Assembly (NCBI GenBank): GCA_003645745.1
Contig: QNCH01000041.1
Coordinates: forward strand, 1-10,605
DNA: 10,605 nucleotides
Direction of reading: 5' to 3'
Source of the DNA: Candidatus Omnitrophota bacterium
Lineage (GTDB): Bacteria; Omnitrophota; Gorgyraeia; B26-G9
In this document: piece after piece, positions 6,827-10,605 of the stretch
Numbering within the stretch: position 1 is the first letter of the stretch
How the letters are laid out: each line of letters starts with the position of its first letter
Notes under the pieces: model-generated
Database searches by the model: none
Told to the model about the DNA's origin: nothing
The model's input: only the letters and a program-made list of their open reading frames with translations
Made by a program: the position numbers and the translations under genes

Positions 6827-7194
6827 GTGATTTAAAAATTTTGGTGGTGGACGATTCTTCAACAATGCGCAGGATAATAAAAAATACATTAGCAAGATTG
6901 GGGTATTCAAATGTTGTAGAGGCTGAACATGGTATTGATGGTTTGGGAAAGTTAAAAGAAGGAGATTTTTCTCTGATCTTAACTGATTGGAATATGCCTG
7001 AAATGGATGGTTTAACTTTTGTTAAATCAGTGCGCGGTAGTGATACATTCAAACACATCCCGATTATTATGGTTACTACAGAAGCGGCAAAAACAGAAGT
7101 AGTCGAAGCATTAAAACAGGGTGTTAATGATTATGTTGTCAAACCATTTACTCCTGATGCACTAAAAGCTAAATTATCAAAGTTTATTTCTTAA
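6823..7194 (+). CDS. cheY: Chemotaxis response regulator CheY
   Basis: This is a single receiver domain of 123 residues with no output domain. The acidic pocket D10-D11, the phosphoacceptor D55 (in LTDWNMPEMDG), the switch Thr at 85 (MVTTEA), and K107-P108 (VVKPF) are all present. Trp56 follows the phosphoacceptor Asp, as Trp58 does in E. coli CheY, and Y104 is the aromatic switch position. Phosphorylated by CheA, it would bind FliM and be reset by FliY and CheX. It overlaps fliY by four bases and is followed by a 78-base gap before cheX. Confidence 0.97.
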   Translation: MSDLKILVVDDSSTMRRIIKNTLARLGYSNVVEAEHGIDGLGKLKEGDFSLILTDWNMPEMDGLTFVKSVRGSDTFKHIPIIMVTTEAAKTEVVEALKQGVNDYVVKPFTPDALKAKLSKFIS

Positions 7195-7200
7195 CGGTAA

Positions 7201-7237
7201 CCCTGCCCTGCGCAGACAGGCCAGCTTACAGACAGGG
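7201..7237. repeat. GC-rich repeat between cheY and cheX
   Basis: Tandem CCCTG (7201-7210) is followed by two direct copies of CAGACAGG at 7213-7220 and 7229-7236; CCCTG can pair with CAGGG at 7233-7237. There is no T-run, so a terminator is not supported. The block contrasts with the AT-rich surroundings and resembles other palindromic repeats in the window in style, not in sequence. Confidence 0.4.
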
Positions 7238-7272
7238 ATTGGCCGCATAATGATTTAGAAAGGATGGGTGAG

Positions 7273-7743
7273 ATGAATTTTGAGAATATTAATCCATTTA
7301 TTAATGCTACAGTTAATGCTTTAGGAACCATGGCTTCTGTTTTGCCTGACCATGGTGAGCCTTTTTTTATAGAGGATGAAATGGTCCTTGCACCAGCTGA
7401 TATTTCCGCGGTAATTGGCTTAGCAGGTGATGTTGAGGGCTGGGTGGCTGTATGTTTTTCTAAAAATGCGTTGCTTAAAATTGCTTCTAATATGCTTGCA
7501 GAAGAAAAAGGGTTTATTGATAGGGATGTGCAGGATGTAGTTGGTGAAATTGTGAATATGGTTGCTGGAGGCTCAAAATGTGAGTGAGCACAGAAAAATA
7601 TCAGTTTTAAAATTGCAATTCCTACAGTTATTGTGGGCAATGGTCATTTGTTAACAAAAAATGCTAATTGTCCATACGTTGGTATTACTTTTTCTACACC
7701 TGATGGAAATTTTAGGCTTGAGGTGTGTTTAAAAACAATATAA
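7273..7743 (+). pseudogene. cheX: CheX-type CheY-P phosphatase, interrupted by an in-frame TGA
   Basis: The frame encodes a CheX of 156 codons, but codon 105 is TGA (7585-7587). Upstream, MNFENINPFINATVNALG opens the family fold and D88-x3-E92-x2-N95 is the phosphatase signature, followed by MVAGG. Downstream the same frame continues with AQKNISFKIAIPTVIVGNGH and ends with a family-like strand, FRLEVCLKTI, at TAA. From memory, spacing between MxAG and the PTV strand equals that of Thermotoga CheX, with the TGA in the place of a Leu, so TTA to TGA is a likely change. The ATG at 7273 is preferred over 7264, because AAAGG at 7259-7263 touches the earlier one. The 104-residue piece would lack the last strands of the core sheet. 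A sequencing error or readthrough is possible. Confidence 0.8.
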
Positions 7744-8040
7744 ATTTTAACAGAAGTTTATCCTTGCGAAGGCAGGGGGACAAATGATAAAAAAATGATG
7801 ATGATATTCCTGCGCAAGGGGGGAGGCGGGGATTTAATTTAAGGTTCTATCGCCAAACGTAATTTTAGTATGTCCCCTCACACTGCATATTGATTCGTTC
7901 TTCGTTCGCCAAATTCGCAATCTCAGCCTGTTGCGTTTGCGGTTTGGCTTAAGTCAGGATGTTTCAATCTGACGCACAGGGAAACACCTGAATTTTGCAA
8001 ACCGATTACGTTTGAGTATATATAATTGGAGAAAATTAAG
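7744..8040. other. Gap between cheX and cheA with hairpin and element copy 3
   Basis: No gene is seen. CCTTGCG at 7762-7768 and CGCAAGG at 7813-7819 form a 7-base inverted repeat around a GC-rich and A-rich stretch, followed by a G-rich run (about 7818-7831). The rest is the inverted-repeat element at 7853-8023 and the cheA ribosome binding site, GGAG at 8028-8031, 9 bases before the ATG. Confidence 0.6.
7853..8023. repeat. MITE-like inverted-repeat element, copy 3 (about 170 bp)
   Basis: The right part matches the reverse complement of copy 1: CCTGAATTTTGCAAACC, then GATTACGTTTGAGTATAT. The left part (CCAAACGTAATTTTA, then TCCCCT, then CACTGCAT.TTGA) matches the other half of the same complement, with a short deletion near the end. 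About 85 extra bases lie in the middle, including a tandem TTCGTTC and a GTCAG / CTGAC stem (about 7953-7973). The right end, ATTACGTTTGAGTATATAT at 8005-8023, is identical to 4512-4530. It ends 4 bases before the cheA ribosome binding site. Confidence 0.65.
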
Positions 8041-10605
8041 ATGAAAAAAATGAATTCAAAGCAATTAGCTAAAATTATTGCTGATTTGTCTTCAGCTGCG
8101 GTTATGCTGGATATGAATACAGCAGTTGATTATAAACAATTTCAAGATAAAGTTGAAGCTGCTTATGATCAGATTAAAGACAATAATTTTTTAGTATTGA
8201 ATAAGAGTTTTGAATTATTTTTTGATTATTTATCTGCGATAGACGCGCATGATATAGATATGGTTAATGACCTGGTTTCATACGGTATAGATGTGCTTCA
8301 GGAAAGCGCGTCCGCGTCACTTGATAAAGATGATTGTATGGATGAGGTTATTGCGGGGATAGAAAATGGTTTTAAAACTATTGTGCGAACATCTGTTGAA
8401 ATTAAAAATACGTTATCAAACGCGCAGACTGTAGAAATTCCTGATTTTGTTACTAATACGCTTTCTATGCTTGATGATTTAGAAAATGATGTTTTGTCTA
8501 TGGAAAAAGAATCTCTGGATCATGAAAAAATAAATCTTGTGTTTAGAGTTTTTCATACAATTAAAGGTGAAGCAGGAATGTTGGGAATATTAAATTTTTC
8601 TCAGCTTGCCCATAGTATGGAAAATTTGTTGGAAATGGTGCGTACAAATCAAATTGAAATTAGTTCAGAGTTTGTGAGTTTAATTTTAAGTGTTGTAGAT
8701 CAATTGAGGTATATTCTGGATTTTTTGTCTAAGGACTTGGGCAAAGGGCTGGAGCTTGATGTCTCTGATTTTAAGCAAAAAATAGATGAGTTTGTTGCCA
8801 ATGGTTTAAAGACACTATGCACTGGCAATGATTGTAAAAAAGAAGAATTACCTATTAAACATAGTGAACAAAAAGCGGAAGATCTATATATCTGTAAAGT
8901 TCCTATTATAGATGTTAGTGATGGCGTAGATATGCTTTGTGATTTTCTAACAGAATCAGAAGATCACCTTAGTTGCGCAGAACACGCGCTTTTATTTTTA
9001 GAAACTTGCCCTGAGGATACAGAAGCAGTGGATAAAATTTTTCGTGCGTTTCATACGATTAAGGGGTTATCAAGTTTTTTTAATCTTGATGATGTGCGTG
9101 TTTTAACTCATGAAACAGAAACAATGATGGACCTTGTGCGTAAACACAGTTTAAAATTAGATTCAGTGGTTGTTGATACTGTGCTTTATGCTATTGACGC
9201 GGCGAGGAAATTATTGTTTTTAGTAAAAGAGCAGGTAGATAATCAGGGGCAATTATTTAGTCTTTATTATGATGTTTCTCCAGTAATTATGAAGGTGCGG
9301 CAGATAATTTCTACGGTACATATCGCTGCAGATACAGAAGTTTTGGCAAAACCAAAAATCGGAGAGATCCTTATTCAAAAAGAGGTGATTACAGAAACAG
9401 AATTAGATGACGCTTTAAATATTCAGGAAAATATAAATAGAGATAAAAAAATCGGAGAGATTTTAGTTAATCAAAACGTGGCAACAGTGCCGCAAATTAA
9501 ACGGGCATTAGATGCCCAACAAAGCAGCATTGTAATCAGTCAAACAATAAAAGTCGCAGTAAATAAATTGGATTATTTGATTGATAGTGTAGGGGAATTG
9601 GTAATTACCGGAACGCAGGTATCTCAAAATAGTATAATTAAAGATAGTGATGATCCAAAATTTTTAAAAGATGTCGCTCAATTAGACAAGATTATTCGTG
9701 ATATCCAGGACATATCTATGAGTATGCGGCTTGTGCCAATAAAACCTGTATTTCAAAAAATGCTGCGTTTAGTCAGGGATTTGTCTAAAAAATCTAATAA
9801 GGCTATAGATGTGGGACTAAACGGAGAAGATACGGAGATAGATAAAAATATTATTGATTTAATCGGTGACCCATTAATGCATATGGTGCGTAATGCGGTT
9901 GACCATGGCATTGAGAGCGCGCAAATAAGAAAAGAAGCGGGTAAACAGGAAAAAGCTAGGGTCGAACTTAGCGCTTATCATCATGGCAGTAATATCGTTA
10001 TTGAAATAAGTGATGACGGAGCGGGCTTGAATAAAGACAAAATTTTAGCAAAGGCTAAGGATAAAGGTATAATTAACGATCTTGATAATATAAGTGAAAC
10101 AAAAATTTTCAATCTTATTTTTGAACCGGGATTTTCTACCGCAGACAAGGTGACTGATATCTCAGGCCGCGGTGTGGGAATGGATGTAGTTAAAAAGAAT
10201 ATTGAGCAATTACGGGGTAAAGTGGAAATTTCGTCTGAAATAAATAAAGGTTCAACTTTTGCGATAAAATTGCCTTTAACATTGGCTATTATTGATGGGA
10301 TTATTTTAAGCTTAGGCGAGGAACATTATATCGCGCCTGTTTTTTCTATTTTGGAATTTATCAGGCCAAGGCTTGAAGATATTACTACTGTAGCCAATAA
10401 AGGGGAAATGATTTCTGTCCACGGAAATTTATATCGCCTGATTCGGTTAGACAGGTATTTTAATCTACAGGCAAAATATGACAATATTGAAGACGCGACT
10501 GTATGTCTGGTGGAGTCCGATGAAGGTTTAGCGTGTATTGTGGTTGATGGAGTCTTAGGACAGCAGCAGGTGGTAATTAAAGCATTAGGAGAACGTTTAA
10601 AAGAT
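8041..10605 (+). CDS. cheA: Chemotaxis histidine kinase CheA with two Hpt domains, 3' truncated
   Basis: The frame is open from ATG 8041 to the window edge: 855 residues, stop not reached. Domains in order are: a helical N-terminal region of about 135 residues with no recognised His site; Hpt1 with phospho-His172 (HTIKGEAG); Hpt2 with His338 (HTIKGLSSF); two tandem motifs at about 438-500, KIGEILIQKEVITETELDDA and KIGEILVNQNVATVPQIKRA, like those in type II secretion ATPase N-domains; the CheA dimerisation helices from 502 (KLDYLIDSVGELVITG); the ATPase domain with N-box H614-MVRNAVDHG, DDGAGL at 658 and GRGVGMDVV at 709; and the start of the CheW-like coupling domain from about 750. A usual CheY-binding P2 domain is not seen; the tandem motifs take its place. 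It phosphorylates CheY and couples to receptors through CheW. The start is supported by GGAG 9 bases upstream. Confidence 0.95.
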   Translation, partial: MKKMNSKQLAKIIADLSSAAVMLDMNTAVDYKQFQDKVEAAYDQIKDNNFLVLNKSFELFFDYLSAIDAHDIDMVNDLVSYGIDVLQESASASLDKDDCMDEVIAGIENGFKTIVRTSVEIKNTLSNAQTVEIPDFVTNTLSMLDDLENDVLSMEKESLDHEKINLVFRVFHTIKGEAGMLGILNFSQLAHSMENLLEMVRTNQIEISSEFVSLILSVVDQLRYILDFLSKDLGKGLELDVSDFKQKIDEFVANGLKTLCTGNDCKKEELPIKHSEQKAEDLYICKVPIIDVSDGVDMLCDFLTESEDHLSCAEHALLFLETCPEDTEAVDKIFRAFHTIKGLSSFFNLDDVRVLTHETETMMDLVRKHSLKLDSVVVDTVLYAIDAARKLLFLVKEQVDNQGQLFSLYYDVSPVIMKVRQIISTVHIAADTEVLAKPKIGEILIQKEVITETELDDALNIQENINRDKKIGEILVNQNVATVPQIKRALDAQQSSIVISQTIKVAVNKLDYLIDSVGELVITGTQVSQNSIIKDSDDPKFLKDVAQLDKIIRDIQDISMSMRLVPIKPVFQKMLRLVRDLSKKSNKAIDVGLNGEDTEIDKNIIDLIGDPLMHMVRNAVDHGIESAQIRKEAGKQEKARVELSAYHHGSNIVIEISDDGAGLNKDKILAKAKDKGIINDLDNISETKIFNLIFEPGFSTADKVTDISGRGVGMDVVKKNIEQLRGKVEISSEINKGSTFAIKLPLTLAIIDGIILSLGEEHYIAPVFSILEFIRPRLEDITTVANKGEMISVHGNLYRLIRLDRYFNLQAKYDNIEDATVCLVESDEGLACIVVDGVLGQQQVVIKALGERLKD

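Noticed and set aside
7195..7272. Rho-independent terminator after cheY
   Set aside because: The pairing is short and no run of T follows it.
7585..7587. TGA reassigned to an amino acid in this organism
   Set aside because: The RND gene, fliM and fliY all end at TGA at the length expected for their families.
7585..7630. Selenocysteine at the cheX TGA
   Set aside because: Bacterial SECIS elements lie just downstream of the UGA as a stem-loop; here only weak AT-rich pairing such as AATTGCAATT is seen, and no known CheX selenoprotein supports it.
7191..7640. 149-codon open frame on the - strand
   Set aside because: It lies opposite cheX, which has clear family motifs; the antisense product is rich in Ser, Thr and Ile as expected of a shadow frame.
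8021..8026. TATAAT as a -10 box for cheA
   Set aside because: A transcript from it would start inside or after the ribosome binding site, so it cannot give a normal leader; it is probably part of the repeat's AT-rich end.

Overview
The window is AT-rich bacterial chromosome with long non-coding gaps full of palindromic repeats. All genes are on the + strand. The left part holds the 3' end of an RND efflux pump gene (2-2419), a secreted or membrane-anchored DUF192 protein (2734-3168) and a DUF1848 protein with a C-terminal radical-SAM-like cysteine cluster (3516-4409). The right part is a flagellar motor-switch and chemotaxis cluster: fliM (4918-5898), fliY (5924-6826), cheY (6823-7194), a cheX interrupted by an in-frame TGA (7273-7743), and a large cheA that runs off the right edge (8041-10605).

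The organism is a motile bacterium. An RND pump suggests a diderm. A FliY-type switch protein together with CheX is seen in Thermotogae, Firmicutes, spirochetes and several uncultured lineages. The AT-rich codons, the repeat-rich spacers and the domain order of CheA would fit an uncultured phylum such as Omnitrophota, but this is a weak inference. TGA is a normal stop here: the RND gene, fliM and fliY all end with it.

The right-hand genes describe one circuit. CheA autophosphorylates and passes phosphate to CheY. CheY-P binds the N-terminal peptide of FliM and changes flagellar rotation. FliY (CheC-like domain plus SpoA domain) and CheX remove phosphate from CheY-P. CheX looks truncated by the TGA at 7585-7587, which would leave FliY, with one intact CheC-type active site, as the only obvious CheY-P phosphatase in the window. 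fliM, fliY and cheY are tightly packed (25-nt gap, then a 4-nt overlap). cheX and cheA are set off by repeat-bearing gaps.

The gaps hold several repeat families. One has inverted ends around ATACTCAAACGTAAT and occurs three times (4433-4530, 4870-4896, 7853-8023); two copies end just upstream of the ribosome binding sites of fliM and cheA. Others are GC-rich REP-like hairpins (2470-2486, 2535-2563, 4599-4619), an inverted pair of GTCATTCCC-type repeats (3200-3319), a cluster of AATTGTGAATT-type repeats (3345-3499), and a 101-bp hairpin with perfect 17-bp arms (4630-4730).
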